NCBI GenBank assembly: GCA_032622095.1
Contig: CP136061.1
Location: 249,997,582 to 250,061,581, forward strand
Length of the DNA stretch: 64,000 bases
DNA from: Siphonodentalium dalli
Taxonomy: Eukaryota > Mollusca > Scaphopoda > Gadilida > Siphonodentaliidae
Direction: 5' to 3'
Below, piece by piece: positions 31,527 to 43,340 of the stretch; the first letter of the stretch is position 1; each line of letters starts with the position of its first letter. Made by a program: the position numbers and the translations under genes. The notes beneath the pieces are model-generated. The model saw nothing but the letters and a program-made list of their open reading frames with translations. It was not told where the DNA came from and did not search any database.

Positions 31527-31969
31527 CAAGCCTTCAAATAGTGTGTCTGTCATTTACAGAATGAGGTCCCCAGAGGGTGAATTTAATGATGCTACCTCGC
31601 ACAGCAGGCCAGCATCACCAAATTCACACTATGGGGAGCTCATTCAGTTTAGGCCTCATCTTCTGGGAAGTACATGTCTCTATACTCTCAAAGTAACATT
31701 CTTATTAGTTACTTCTGTTCAGTTTCTATATCCCCTAATTTGCAGAAGATAAAATTCATAATCAAGGTGACTAATGGGTGAATATCACCAACTTCAACTG
31801 AGAAACTTCATTCTGATCCTAGGTCTCCCATAGCAGTTGAGGCCTAAGCAGAATGAGGTCCCCAGAGAGTGAATTTGGTGATGCTAGCTCACCGTGCAGG
31901 ATAGCATCATTAAATTCACCCTCTGGGGACCTCATTCTGCAAATGACAGACACACTATTTCAATGCTTG
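31527..31969 (+). mobile_element. Family B element, complete long form with 8-bp duplication
   Basis: Left end CAAGCCTTCAAATAGTGTG, left hairpin, internal GGCCTCATCTTCTGGGAAGT and CCAATTTGCAGAAGA-like text, right hairpin, right end ACTATTTCAATGCTTG. Flanked by ATGAGTTC at 31,519-31,526 and 31,970-31,977. At 443 bp it is a good reference copy for the family. Non-coding. Confidence 0.9.
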
Positions 31970-31983
31970 ATGAGTTCTCTTTA

Positions 31984-32200
31984 CAGTAATGCCCTAAGTA
32001 ATTAATCAACTCCATAACCACAGCAGAATTATGAGTAACTTTTCAGGATTTAGTCGGAAATATGGCTTGTTGCCATTCATCGGAAAGCTCTCAGGGAGAG
32101 CTTTCCAATGAATGGCAACAAGCCATATTTCCAACTAAATCCTGAAAAGTTACCCATAATTCTGCTGTGGTTATGGAGTCGATTACTTAGGGCATTACTG
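31984..32200. mobile_element. Family C element, complete palindrome
   Basis: CAGTAATGCCCTAAGTAATT to TTAGGGCATTACTG, bounded by TA. Arms of about 105 bp meet at CTCTCAGGGAGAGC. Reference copy for the family. Confidence 0.9.
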
Positions 32201-32225
32201 TATTTTCTTGGTTTAGAAGCGAAAC

Positions 32226-32270
32226 TAATGACTCACATGCACTCAATGTGTTAATTCCAGAATGTTGTCA
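32226..32270 (+). repeat. 45-bp repeat left of the large minisatellite
   Basis: AATGACTCACATGCACTCAA with TGTGTTAATTCCAGAA also occurs at 38,440-38,484. At both places it lies just right of a family C right end. Confidence 0.8.
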
Positions 32271-32334
32271 TATCCATTAACTTAGAGGAAAATTGCCTTG
32301 TGCACTGTTGTGCACACATATTTCAGTGCTTAAA

Positions 32335-35300
32335 CCATTCTCGAGAAGTACACATAGACTGAATGTCTGAGATGTATGATGTAGGGAGAAGTACACACAG
32401 ACTGAATGTCTGAGATGTAGGGAGATGTACACATAGACTGACTGTCTGAGATATACATGTATGATGTAGGGAGAAGTACACATAGACTGAGTGTCTGAGA
32501 TGTAGGGAGAAGTACACATAGACTGAATGTCTGAGATGTACATGTATGATGTAGGGAGATGTACACATAGACTGAGTGTCTGAGATATACATGTATGATG
32601 TAGGGAGATGTACACATAGACTGAGTGTCTGAGATGTAGGGAGATGTACACATAGACTGAATGTCTGAGATATACATGTATGATGTAGGGAGAAGTACAC
32701 ATAGACTGACTGTCTGAGATGTAGGGAGAAGTACACATAGACTGACTGTCTGAGATGTATGATGTAGGGAGATGTACACATAGACTGAATGTCTGAGATG
32801 TATGATGTAGGGAGAAGTACACATAGACTGAATGTCTGAGATATACATGTATGATGTAGGGAGATATAGACTGAGTGTCTGAGATGTAGGGAGATGTACA
32901 CATAGACTGAGTGTCTGAGATGTAGGGAGAAGTACACATAGACTGAGTGTCTGAGATATACATGTATGATGTAGGGAGATATAGACTGAGTGTCTGAGAT
33001 GTAGGGAGATGTACACATAGACTGAGTGTCTGAGATGTAGGGAGAAGTACACATAGACTGAGTGTCTGAGATATACATGTATGATGTAGGGAGAAGTACA
33101 CATAGACTGAGTGTCTGAGATATACATGTATGATGTAGGGAGAAGTACACATAGACTGAGTGTCTGAGATGTAGGGAGATGTACACATAGACTGAGTGTC
33201 TGAGATATACATGTATGATGTAGGGAGATGTACACATAGACTGAGTGTCTGAGATGTATGATGTAGGGAGATGTACACATAGACTGAGTGTCTGAGATGT
33301 AGGGAGATGTACACATAGACTGAGTGTCTGAGATATACATGTATGATGTAGGGAGATGTACACATAGACTGACTGTCTGAGATGTAGGGAGATGTACACA
33401 TAGACTGACTGTCTGAGATGTAGGGAGATGTGCACATAGACTGAGTGTCTGAGATGTACATGTATGATGTAGGGAGATGTACACATAGACTGACTGTCTG
33501 AGATGTAGGGAGATGTACACATAGACTGAGTGTCTGAGATATACATGTATGATGTAGGGAGAAGTACACATAGACTGAGTGTCTGAGATGTATGATGTAG
33601 GGAGATGTACACAGACTGAGTGTCTGAGATGTAGGGAGATGTACACATAGACTGAGTGTCTGAGATATACATGTATGATGTAGGGAGAAGTACACATAGA
33701 CTGAGTGTCTGAGATGTATGATGTAGGGAGATGTACACATAGACTGAGTGTCTGAGATGTAGGGAGATGTACACATAGACTGAGTGTCTGAGATATACAT
33801 GTATGATGTAGGGAGAAGTACACATAGACTGAGTGTCTGAGATGTATGATGTAGGGAGATGTACACATAGACTGAGTGTCTGAGATTGAGGGAGAAGTAC
33901 ACATAGACTGAGTGTCTGAGATGTACATGTATGATGTAGGGAGAAGTACACATAGACTGAGTGTCTGAGATATACATGTATGATGTAGGGAGATGTACAC
34001 ATAGACTGAATGTCTGAGATGTAGGGAGAAGTACACATAGACTGAGTGTCTGAGATATACATGTATGATGTAGGGAGATGTACACATAGACTGAATGTCT
34101 GAGATGTAGGGAGAAGTACACATAGACTGAGTGTCTGAGATATACATGTATGATGTAGGGAGATGTACACATAGACTGAGTGTCTGAGATATACATGTAT
34201 GATGTAGGGAGATGTACACATAGACTGACTGTCTGAGATGTAGGGAGATGTACACATAGACTGACTGTCTGAGATATACATGTATGATGTAGGGAGATGT
34301 ACACATAGACTGAGTGTCTGAGATGTACATGTATGATGTAGGGAGATGTACACATAGACTGAGTGTCTGAGATGTACATGTATGATGTAGGGAGAAGTAC
34401 ACATAGACTGAGTATCTGAGATGTAGGGAGATGTAGGGAGATGTACACATAGACTGAATGTCTGAGATGTATGATGTAGGGAGATGTACACATAGACTGA
34501 GTGTCTGAGATATACATGTATGATGTAGGGAGATATAGACTGAGTGTCTGAGATGTAGGGAGATGTACACATAGACTGAGTGTCTGAGATGTAGGGAGAA
34601 GTACACATAGACTGAATGTCTGAGATATACATGTATGATGTAGGGAGATATAGACTGAGTGTCTGAGATGTAGGGAGATGTACACATAGACTGAATGTCT
34701 GAGATGTAGGGAGAAGTACACATAGACTGAATGTCTGAGATATACATGTATGGTGTAGGGAGAAGTACACATAGACTGAGTGTCTGAGATATACATGTAT
34801 GATGTAGGGAGAAGTACACATAGACTGAGTGTCTGAGATGTAGGGAGAAGTACACATAGACTGAGTGTCTGAGATATACATGTATGATGTAGGGAGAAGT
34901 ACACATAGACTGAATGTCTGAGATGTAGGGAGAAGTACACATAGACTGACTGTCTGAGATATACATGTATGATGTAGGGAGATGTACACATAGACTGAGT
35001 GTCTGAGATGTAGGGAGATGTACACATAGACTGAGTGTCTGAGATATACATGTATGATGTAGGGAGATATAGACTGAGTGTCTGAGATGTAGGGAGATGT
35101 ACACATAGACTGAATGTCTGAGATGTAGGGAGAAGTACACATAGACTGAATGTCTGAGATATACATGTATGGTGTAGGGAGAAGTACACATAGACTGAGT
35201 GTCTGAGATATACATGTATGATGTAGGGAGAAGTACACATAGACTGAGTGTCTGAGATGTAGGGAGAAGTACACATAGACTGAGTGTCTGAGATATACAT

Positions 35301-37232
35301 GTATGATGTAGGGAGAAGTACACATAGACTGAATGTCTGAGATGTAGGGAGAAGTACACATAGACTGACTGTCTGAGATATACATGTATGATGTAGGGAG
35401 ATGTACACATAGACTGAGTGTCTGAGATGTAGGGAGATGTACACATAGACTGAGTGTCTGAGATATACATGTATGATGTAGGGAGATGTACACATAGACT
35501 GAGTGTCTGAGATGTAGGGAGAAGTACACATAGACTGAGTGTCTGAGATGTAGGGAGAAGTACACATAGACTGAATGTCTGAGATATACATGTATGGTGT
35601 AGGGAGAAGTACACATAGACTGAGTGTCTGAGATATACATGTATGATGTAGGGAGAAGTACACATAGACTGAGTGTCTGAGATGTAGGGAGAAGTACACA
35701 TAGACTGAGTGTCTGAGATATACATGTATGATGTAGGGAGATGTACACATAGACTGAGTGTCTGAGATGTAGGGAGAAGTACACATAGACTGAGTGTCTG
35801 AGATGTAGGGAGAAGTACACATAGACTGAATGTCTGAGATATACATGTATGGTGTAGGGAGAAGTACACATAGACTGAGTGTCTGAGATATACATGTATG
35901 ATGTAGGGAGAAGTACACATAGACTGAGTGTCTGAGATGTAGGGAGAAGTACACATAGACTGAGTGTCTGAGATATACATGTATGATGTAGGGAGAAGTA
36001 CACATAGACTGAATGTCTGAGATGTAGGGAGAAGTACACATAGACTGACTGTCTGAGATATACATGTATGATGTAGGGAGATGTACACATAGACTGAGTG
36101 TCTGAGATGTAGGGAGATGTACACATAGACTGAGTGTCTGAGATATACATGTATGATGTAGGGAGATGTACACATAGACTGAGTGTCTGAGATGTAGGGA
36201 GATGTACACATAGACTGAATGTCTGAGATGTAGGGAGAAGTACACATAGACTGAATTTCTGAGATATACATGTATGATGTAGGGAGATGTACACATAGAC
36301 TGAGTGTCTGAGATATACATGTATGATGTAGGGAGATGTACACATAGACTGAGTGTCTGAGATATACATGTATGATGTAGGGAGAAGTACACATAGACTG
36401 AGTGTCTGAGATGTAGGGAGAAGTACACATAGACTGAGTGTCTGAGATGTATGATGTAGGGAGATGTACACATAGACTGAATGTCTGAGATGTAGGGAGA
36501 AGTACACATAGACTGAGTGTCTGAGATATACATGTATGATGTAGGGAGAAGTACACATAGACTGAGTGTCTGAGATATACATGTATGATGTAGGGAGAAG
36601 TACACATAGACTGAGTGTCTGAGATGTAGGGAGATGTACACATAGACTGAATGTCTGAGATATACATGTATGATGTAGGGAGAAGTACACATAGACTGAG
36701 TGTCTGAGATGTATGATGTAGGGAGATGTACACATAGACTGAGTGTCTGAGATGTAGGGAGAAGTACACATAGACTGACTGTCTGAGATGTAGGGAGATG
36801 TACACATAGACTGAATGTCTGAGATATACATGTATGATGTAGGGAGAAGTACACATAGACTGAGTGTCTGAGATGTATGATGTAGGGAGATGTACACATA
36901 GACTGAGTGTCTGAGATGTAGGGAGAAGTACACATAGACTGACTGTCTGAGATGTAGGGAGATGTCCACATAGACTGAATGTCTGAGATATACATGTATG
37001 ATGTAGGGAGAAGTACACATAGACTGAGTGTCTGAGATGTATGATGTAGGGAGATGTACACATAGACTGAGTGTCTGAGATGTAGGGAGAAGTACACATA
37101 GACTGACTGTCTGAGATGTAGGGAGATGTACACATAGACTGAATGTCTGAGATATACATGTATGATGTAGGGAGATGTACACATAGACTGAGTGTCTGAG
37201 ATATACATGTATGATGTAGGGAGATGTACACA
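32335..37232. repeat. 4.9-kb minisatellite with 36/43/49-bp units
   Basis: Core unit GTAGGGAGATGTACACATAG plus ACTGAGTGTCTGAGAT is 36 bp. It is followed either directly by the next unit, by GTATGAT (43 bp) or by ATACATGTATGAT (49 bp). Frequent variants are GAAGT for GATGT and GACTG or GAATG for GAGTG. I estimate 115-120 units from length. Variant patterns recur in blocks (ATGGTGTAGGG near 34,751, 35,170, 35,596 and 35,850), showing higher-order duplication. No unit has a stop in any minus-strand frame, so three overlapping frames of about 1,640 codons result; these are not evidence of a gene. Confidence 0.95.
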
Positions 37233-37234
37233 TA

Positions 37235-37400
37235 CAGTAATGGTCTAAATAATCGACTCGATCCTTAACCACAGCAGAATTATGGGTAACTTTTCAAGAT
37301 TTAGTGAGAGCTTTCCGATGAATGGCAACAAGCCATATTTCCGACTAAATCTTGAAAAGTTACCCATAATTCTGCTGTGGTTAAGGAGTTGATTACTTAG
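37235..37400. mobile_element. Family C element at the minisatellite edge
   Basis: Begins CAGTAATGGTCTAAATAATC right after a repeat unit cut at ACACATA, so it inserted into the array at TA. The left arm lacks the segment near the apex; the right end stops at GATTACTTAG without GGCATTACTG. Confidence 0.8.
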
Positions 37401-38354
37401 TTGCTATCTGGAACTCTTGCATTGGATTTAGTTGTACCCAAATTTTTGGATTTACCCAGACTGATGCCATGAAAATAATTGCCTTCACAAGTTCTCCTCT
37501 CATAGTGATTGTGCTGGTAGAGAGTCTGAGGACAAAACAGTAGTTGGTTAGTAGCCAACATTGTGCATATAATGTATGTATATACAATATGCTGGCACCA
37601 TCAATTATAAAAAACACTCACACTATGTGTCTATACAACCTTGCACTCATCTGGATTTATCAGGTAAATGGAGATTTCTTTACCTGGAAATGATGGCTGA
37701 GTTACATGCTCTCCTTGGCATATATATTTGTCCAAAAATACACATTTTGACCCACTGAGTTCAGCTTGAAAATTGTGGAAATGGTGTAATTTTACTTTTG
37801 TGTTCAGCTCGATTAGACGACACCAATTTAGTTAGTTGCATGGTTTACTAACCCACCGACAACTTTTGTACTGACATTGAAACAACAACAAAATTTAGTA
37901 TTTTTTTGTTTTGCCCATGGTGTAAGATTGTATAAGACTTCTCACCAAACCAAACTATCAGTCATAAACGTAATAGCATAGGAAAATGAGAATAATTGAT
38001 GAGTTGGTTTTATTTATTTTATTGTGTACATGCCTGGGACTACATGTACATGTATATAACACACAAGGTGCTGATGTTAAGGTGTGTTATATCAACCCTC
38101 ATAATTGGCTACGGCAATCGGCAATGCTGAAGCCATTTGCTGAAGCAAACTGGGCCACAATAAAGGGTTGCCATAGCAGATTGCCGAAGCCAAACAATCT
38201 GAATTAAAAGGGCTGTATATTGTCCCAGGCATTTACACAGGGCAACAATGCTAGGCATGTCTCAGAGACAAGTACATAGAACATACACCTGTTCCAAAAA
38301 TCCACCATACACTTCGCTTCGGTTGCCATGTGGTATTGATGTCTGACTCTGCTT
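37401..38354. other. Unassigned sequence
   Basis: Near 38,105-38,190, GCAATCGGCAATGCTGAAGC and the inverted phrase GCAGATTGCCGAAGCC suggest a degraded inverted repeat. Frames of 60-74 codons are unremarkable. Confidence 0.4.
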
Positions 38355-38438
38355 CACAAGCCATATTTCCGACTAAATCCTGAAAAGTTACCCATAATTC
38401 TGCTGTGGTTAAGGAGTCGATTAATTAGGGCATTTCTG
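38355..38438. mobile_element. Family C right arm
   Basis: AAGCCATATTTCCGACTAAA to AGGGCATTTCTG, then TA; left arm missing. Confidence 0.75.
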
Positions 38439-38439
38439 T

Positions 38440-38484
38440 AATGACTCACATGCACTCAATGTGTTAATTCCAGAAGGTTGTCGC
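38440..38484 (+). repeat. 45-bp repeat right of the large minisatellite
   Basis: Second copy of the 32,226-32,270 sequence, again next to a family C right end. Confidence 0.8.
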
Positions 38485-38839
38485 CATCACAGTCCAGGGA
38501 TCAATTCACACCCAATCAAAAAATGTGCATTATCCCAAAATTGTTGTTTGATTGACTAAAGCATCATTGAGGAGTAGTTATCCCATTAGAAATGTTCAGA
38601 TAAAAAGTGGAACAAACTGAACTTTAAACTTTTCTCTCAATAAATAGGGTTCTTTCTGCACTTTTATCATCTATCATCTGCTTTTATCACCTTAACATCC
38701 CTCCAAATCAATAATAGACCATTCCGATGTTTGAAAATTATCATTCAGTTCTATTTCCTAATATTGTACCACCAAAACCATCAAATTGTTCCCAGAACAA
38801 CACCCCCTGCTACATGTACATGTAGGTTCTAAATTAACT
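38485..38839. other. Unassigned sequence
   Basis: Contains CCTCCAAATCAATAATAGACC, similar to text at 23,588 and 57,430; otherwise unrecognised. Confidence 0.35.
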
Positions 38840-38844
38840 GACAT

Positions 38845-38980
38845 AAAAACATAGAGTGTTGTAATACTGTGACTATTTTGTTCCCCTATACTCTAACTGT
38901 ATAGATGTACAGTAATACTGTGACTATTTTGTTCCCCTATACTCTACCTGTACTCTACCTGTATAGATGTACAGCAGTGA
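38845..38980 (+). repeat. Tandem repeat of about 53 bp, two units
   Basis: TAATACTGTGACTATTTTGT with CCCCTATACTCTA and GTATAGATGTACAG repeated twice; the second has TACTCTACCTG doubled. Confidence 0.85.
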
Positions 38981-39506
38981 AGAGCTCATTGGGGGAATTC
39001 CATTATGGAATGTGTTCCACTGACATTAGTTAATAAGAGATGTTACCCTTGTAATAAGTGCAGCTTAGAAGCACATAACCCCTACCTGTGTGGGAGACAC
39101 CAAACGTTCAGGCCAAATTTTTTTATTTGTTCGTTTACAGATAATTATTTATATTTACATACTAAGTGTGATTATCACTAAATCCAGCATTCTGATTGGT
39201 CGGCGCCCACGTGGCTAGTTGCAATTATTTCTCGGTGAACGCGCAACAGCTCATAACTGCAGCCTCATAATTACATCGACGCGTCATAGGTTTGGGAAAG
39301 ACGAACGCGTAATGTTTTGGGCGCATTTGGACTCGCGCAGGATTGACTTAATAAATCATCGGGTTTCAATATAAAGAGAAATTGTTCCTGTTAACTTTTG
39401 CCAAGGGTGCTATATATGGGATATTTTGGGCTGGTTTTGTCACGATACACTTTTCGATTTAAATACATTTACAAAAGTGGCTTTTTCGCTAAATGTATAT
39501 AAATAT
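38981..39506. other. Unassigned; CpG-containing patch
   Basis: CpG is locally common at 39,190-39,350, with GATTGGTCGGCGCCCACGTG (a CCAAT box in reverse and an E-box-like CACGTG). This could be promoter-like or an old repeat; nothing downstream supports a gene. Confidence 0.3.
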
Positions 39507-39658
39507 AAGGATTAACTGTCATGTGGACTGTTTTTATGGAGATGTAACCGTGAGGTGAGTGGTTATAACTTGTATGTAAAACCGCGTTTTACACAGTTAT
39601 GACCACTCACCTCGCGGTTACATCTCCATAAAAACAGTCCACATGACAGTTAATCCTT
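39507..39658. mobile_element. Near-perfect 152-bp palindrome
   Basis: AAGGATTAACTGTCATGTGG to CCACATGACAGTTAATCCTT. Arms of about 65 bp have very few mismatches around ACCGCGTTTTACAC. Probably a young foldback MITE; no other copy in the window. Confidence 0.7.
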
Positions 39659-40255
39659 ATTTAAAGACATATTATGGACTTGATCGGGTGCGTGAAACTG
39701 ATAAGTTAGTACTCATGAGCTATGCCACTTGTGGGAATGTAGCATTCTACTAACATCGCCGAAAATATCAAAGAAATCGACCATACCATTCCATATATAT
39801 CACCGTCTGAACTACGCTTAATTGTAAATATTTACATCTCGATTCGGGACTCAACAATGGGCGGTAAACTAACGCAAATGATTTCGCCATCGAGAGTCAT
39901 TACATTGAATTAATATATAAGAATGAAGGTGTGTGTGCTGTAAATTTGGATTAATATTCGTAAAAATAACCACTTTGAGCAAGATTATTCTCCATTTCTC
40001 TTTGTTTACTCCACCGGAGTGTTTCACATCACTTTAAATATATACGGATGGCCTTCGCGATAGGTATTGCTGTTAAAATAGTCACAGCCATTAAAACCAC
40101 CATAAACAGACAGAATATTAAAATATAGACAGATTTTGTTCTTATACCAATCATAAATATCGCATACATACATGTAGCATTACATGTAGCATGTTTAATA
40201 GTCAAGATCATACACATTGTTGGTAAACGAAAGCCATGTCAGGTTACAGTACAGT
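39659..40255. other. Unassigned sequence
   Basis: No recognised element. A 62-codon minus-strand frame at 40,029-40,217 encodes a hydrophobic stretch but has no other support. Confidence 0.35.
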
Positions 40256-40475
40256 GCGTAAAGAGTTTGTGATATGCAAAACACTCAACACCCTGGAGAC
40301 CCACCAAATGAACTTTGGTTAAAATTGACACCATGTTGTATACAACATACCGAGTTAGCATTTGCTAATCCTCGCCACTCATGATTTCAGTGATGAATGG
40401 GTCACAGTGAATCACTCTTCAAAAAATATCGCCACAGTGTTGAGTGTTTTGCTTATTGCATACTCTTTAGGTGCT
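40256..40475. mobile_element. Imperfect inverted-repeat element
   Basis: Left arm AAGAGTTTGTGATATGCAAA with ACACTCAACAC and right arm GTGTTGAGTGTTTTGC with TGCATACTCTTTAGG are complementary with mismatches. About 220 bp, non-coding. Confidence 0.5.
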
Positions 40476-40595
40476 GTTTATAAACAAATGTCCATTAGAC
40501 TTGGAGGAAATAAAATGCCAATTTTATAATTTTTCTTCTCTTGTTTTTGCTTTTTGGGTAGAATGATTCGTAAAAACCAACAAAATAACAAAAAA

Positions 40596-40650
40596 TGGCC
40601 TAACCATGTACCTGTGTGTGCATCGCTAACCATGTACCTGTGTGTGCAGC
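40596..40650 (+). repeat. 27-bp tandem repeat, two units
   Basis: AACCATGTACCTGTGTGTGC is repeated with CATCGCT between the copies. Confidence 0.8.
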
Positions 40651-40957
40651 GACGCGTTCACTATCAAATTGATCAGATCAGGCATGCACCCACATTTTTG
40701 GATATCGTCAGATTCTCCATCCCTCCTAACAGATTGACTTGACGTCTGATGTTGAGATCTCTACGGTTGTGTTCTCTCTATTATGTGGCCGATTTATGTG
40801 AAGCACATGGAGTTTACAATACAACCATAACTTTTGACTCTCAGAAGAATTGGCATCCACCCTGAGCTGACGGCCACCTGTTGAGCATGTGTTTGTCTGT
40901 GGATGTGCTTCTCTCACCTTGTTGCATGCACAACTCAACTTGGGTTCACCAGAACTT
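40651..40957. other. Unassigned sequence
   Basis: Short frames of 62-86 codons overlap on both strands; none recognised. Confidence 0.35.
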
Positions 40958-40965
40958 GTCATGGT

Positions 40966-41065
40966 CAGGGACGCCGGAAGCACCAATGGGCACTTTTCGG
41001 GTACCCACTGGACTCCCCTGGGTCAGGGCATGAGGGGCAAGTGCCCCCCTTCTCTGGCGTCCCTG
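40966..41065. mobile_element. 100-bp hAT-like MITE with 8-bp duplication
   Basis: Ends CAGGGACGCC and GGCGTCCCTG; interior GGGCACTTTTCGGGTACCC and GGGGCAAGTGCCCCCC. Flanked by GTCATGGT at 40,958-40,965 and 41,066-41,073. CAGGG-type ends plus an 8-bp duplication indicate hAT. Confidence 0.85.
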
Positions 41066-41119
41066 GTCATGGTTCTTCTTCACATAAGTTTCTTTGGTGC
41101 TAAACTACCCCTTCATTTT

Positions 41120-41292
41120 GTGATCTTTTAATATAGAGGAGATCTAGTGAGTCACAATTCAATACGAAATGTATTAACCGAGTGCACTAAATTTGATTCG
41201 AGCCAAGCTTTAGCGAGGCTCAAATCGAATTTAGTGGACGAGGTTAATAAAAAATTTATAGAATTGCGACAAATTTGAGATCCATTTTATCA
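41120..41292. mobile_element. Foldback family M, copy 2
   Basis: Inner pair TTTGATTCGAGCC and GGCTCAAATCGAATTTAGT and outer GATCTAGTGAGTCACAATTC with GAATTGCGACAAATTTGAGA. Diverged relative of 9,230-9,395. Confidence 0.5.
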
Positions 41293-42059
41293 CATAATCA
41301 CATTTTAGCCTGTTTTAGGAAGGAAAAACATTCTCGAAACGGCTGGGGTTTTAAAAAATAATATTTATTTATTTATCATAACCGAAGAGGAAGTAAAGAC
41401 ACTTTCAAGAAAAAATATAGTTCCATTTTAAATGTGTCATATCATTTTGACAAAATTATTCAACTACACGTATCACCCATAATTATCTCACAGTCAACAC
41501 TAAATAACCCAACACAAATTGAATATTATACTTATATTAAAAAATTTGACCATGGATTTAGGGCCTCTAGTTATGTGATAAAACTGAATTTTGCATGAGT
41601 CATTTACTATCTTTTTTGTAGCCAATGTGTGCACTGCAGGGGGGGGGGGGGCAGTTACACTTGTGATACATTCCTTGGAATGAGCTATGTTCTGGGAATT
41701 TTTCAGGCAAATTCCTCACCTGATAGTGAGTGCCAACATTGAAAGCCATAAGTACTTAGTGACCTCATTTTTGTTTGAACATTGAAATATGTGTATAATA
41801 TTCTTGACACCTGTTTAAACTATGATATATAACAGGAATCACTCTAAATTTATATCAGACCAAAACTACCATCATTCGATAAACATTTACCTGTATACAA
41901 CCTTTATTATTCAAGCTAATAGTTCATGCCCAAATATTTTATGAATGTTGTACAAACGTTGGATCAAATGGGTTGAAGGCAAGATCATGGATGCATCCCC
42001 AGATGTAACAAAGTTTAGCGGAAACAAATACCAGTATTTTTTTGCCTGAAAATTTGGGT
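41293..42059. other. Unassigned sequence
   Basis: A 12-base G run lies at 41,640. No repeats or genes recognised otherwise. Confidence 0.35.
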
Positions 42060-42106
42060 GCAGGTTATTTGCGGAATGAGGTCCCCAGTTGGTGAATTTA
42101 CCTGAA
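42060..42106 (+). mobile_element. Family B short fragment
   Basis: CAGGTTATTTGCGGAATGAGGTCC... is reduced to one partial arm ending GGTGAATTTACC. Confidence 0.5.
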
Positions 42107-42350
42107 AATTAGAAACAACTTTGCCATGAATACTTCTGTTCATATCTTACATGTACTTCTGTGTGGCAATTAGAAACAACTATGGCATTGGTATACAGTA
42201 TGAACTTCTCTATGTTACTTCTGATTGAGATTCAGAAACTCCTCTTGTCATTGATACCAGTACTTCTGTGTATATTGTACATTTGTTGACTTTTTTGTGG
42301 CAATCAAAAAACATTGGTACTTCTCTGTTGGAATCAATGTGCCAATAAGC
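42107..42350 (+). repeat. Degenerate tandem repeat, TACTTCTGTG core
   Basis: ATTAGAAACAACT occurs twice, and TACTTCT-type words with CATTG recur every 60-70 bp. Weak but visible periodicity. Confidence 0.45.
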
Positions 42351-42593
42351 ATATTAATTTAGTTTTAGGCCCAAATTCTTATCCTTGGATGAACATTTAT
42401 GCAAAATTTATGTTAAAGGCAGCATTTCAAGCCCTACAACCACATCAATTATTATATTGTTTATTCTGACAGATAATGATGCACCACATGAAATGACTGA
42501 TGGAAGTGACCTGGCATGTTTTAGTTTCTTGTTGTATTTAATTTCTGTCACACATCAGTAGGAACTTTTGGACAGCAGCTTATTTACTTCAAC
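42351..42593. other. Unassigned sequence
   Basis: No recognised element or gene. Confidence 0.35.
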
Positions 42594-42876
42594 AAGCCTT
42601 GTCACTGAGTCATGGCCATATTGGATCCCCCCCCCCCCCATTTCATTTTTTTAGTGCTGCAGGTCAAAGTTCTGGAGTAGTATTCCATATATGAAAATAT
42701 TCAAAAGCTCCATTCCAGAAATGCTACTCCAGAACTTTGACATGTAGTAATCCATATATGGAATTCATGAATATTCAAAAGCTCCATATACGGAATGCTA
42801 CTCCAGAATTTTGACATGTAGGACTAAAAAAACGGAATGGGCTGGATGGATCCAATATGAATCAGTGACAAGACTT
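42594..42876. mobile_element. Nested inverted-repeat MITE
   Basis: Outer ends AAGCCTTGTCACTGAGTCAT and ATGAATCAGTGACAAGACTT are complementary. Inside, TCAAAGTTCTGGAGTAG and CTACTCCAGAACTTTGACAT, plus a second copy of the latter, form further hairpins. A 13-base C run is at 42,630. Confidence 0.65.
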
Positions 42877-42969
42877 ATCACCAATTGGAGCTGTGGCAAA
42901 AAATAAACACCGCAATTTCCTTATCCTGAACTAAACTGATGCATCCATCCTCATGAAGCGTCTGTCATA

Positions 42970-43161
42970 CAGTAATGCCCTAATTAATCGACTCTTTAAC
43001 CACATCAGAATTATGGGTAACTTTTCAGGATTTAGTCGGAAATATGGCTTGTTGCCATTCATCGGAAAGCTCTCCCCAACAAGCCATATTTCCATCTAAA
43101 TCCTGAAAAGTTACCCATAATTCTGCTGTGGTTAAAGAGTTGATTAATTAGGGCATTACTG
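42970..43161. mobile_element. Family C element
   Basis: CAGTAATGCCCTAATTAATC to TTAGGGCATTACTG between TA dinucleotides. The right arm lacks GAGAGCTTTCCGATGAATGG at the apex. Confidence 0.82.
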
Positions 43162-43340
43162 TACATCCGTCATATCCTTTCAACCCATGGGAGACATTTA
43201 TCATGACATTACAGTTATTTCTCTCATAAACTATTGATTTGGAAATGTAAGAGGGTTGTATGTCCGGCGCCTCATCAAGTCATCTAACAAAGACATTAGG
43301 TTGATGAGAGCCCAGAGACTCATTGTATGTTTCCTCCAAC
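43162..43340. other. Unassigned sequence
   Basis: Nothing recognised. Confidence 0.35.

Noticed and set aside
32335-37232. CRISPR-like array (36-bp repeats with 7- or 13-bp inserts)
   Set aside because: The inserts are two fixed sequences, not unique spacers; unit variants show satellite evolution and the context is eukaryotic with no cas genes.
32277-37272. Three giant overlapping minus-strand open frames of about 1,640 codons
   Set aside because: They coincide with a 36/43/49-bp minisatellite lacking stop codons in any minus frame; no start context, homology or unique domain supports a protein.
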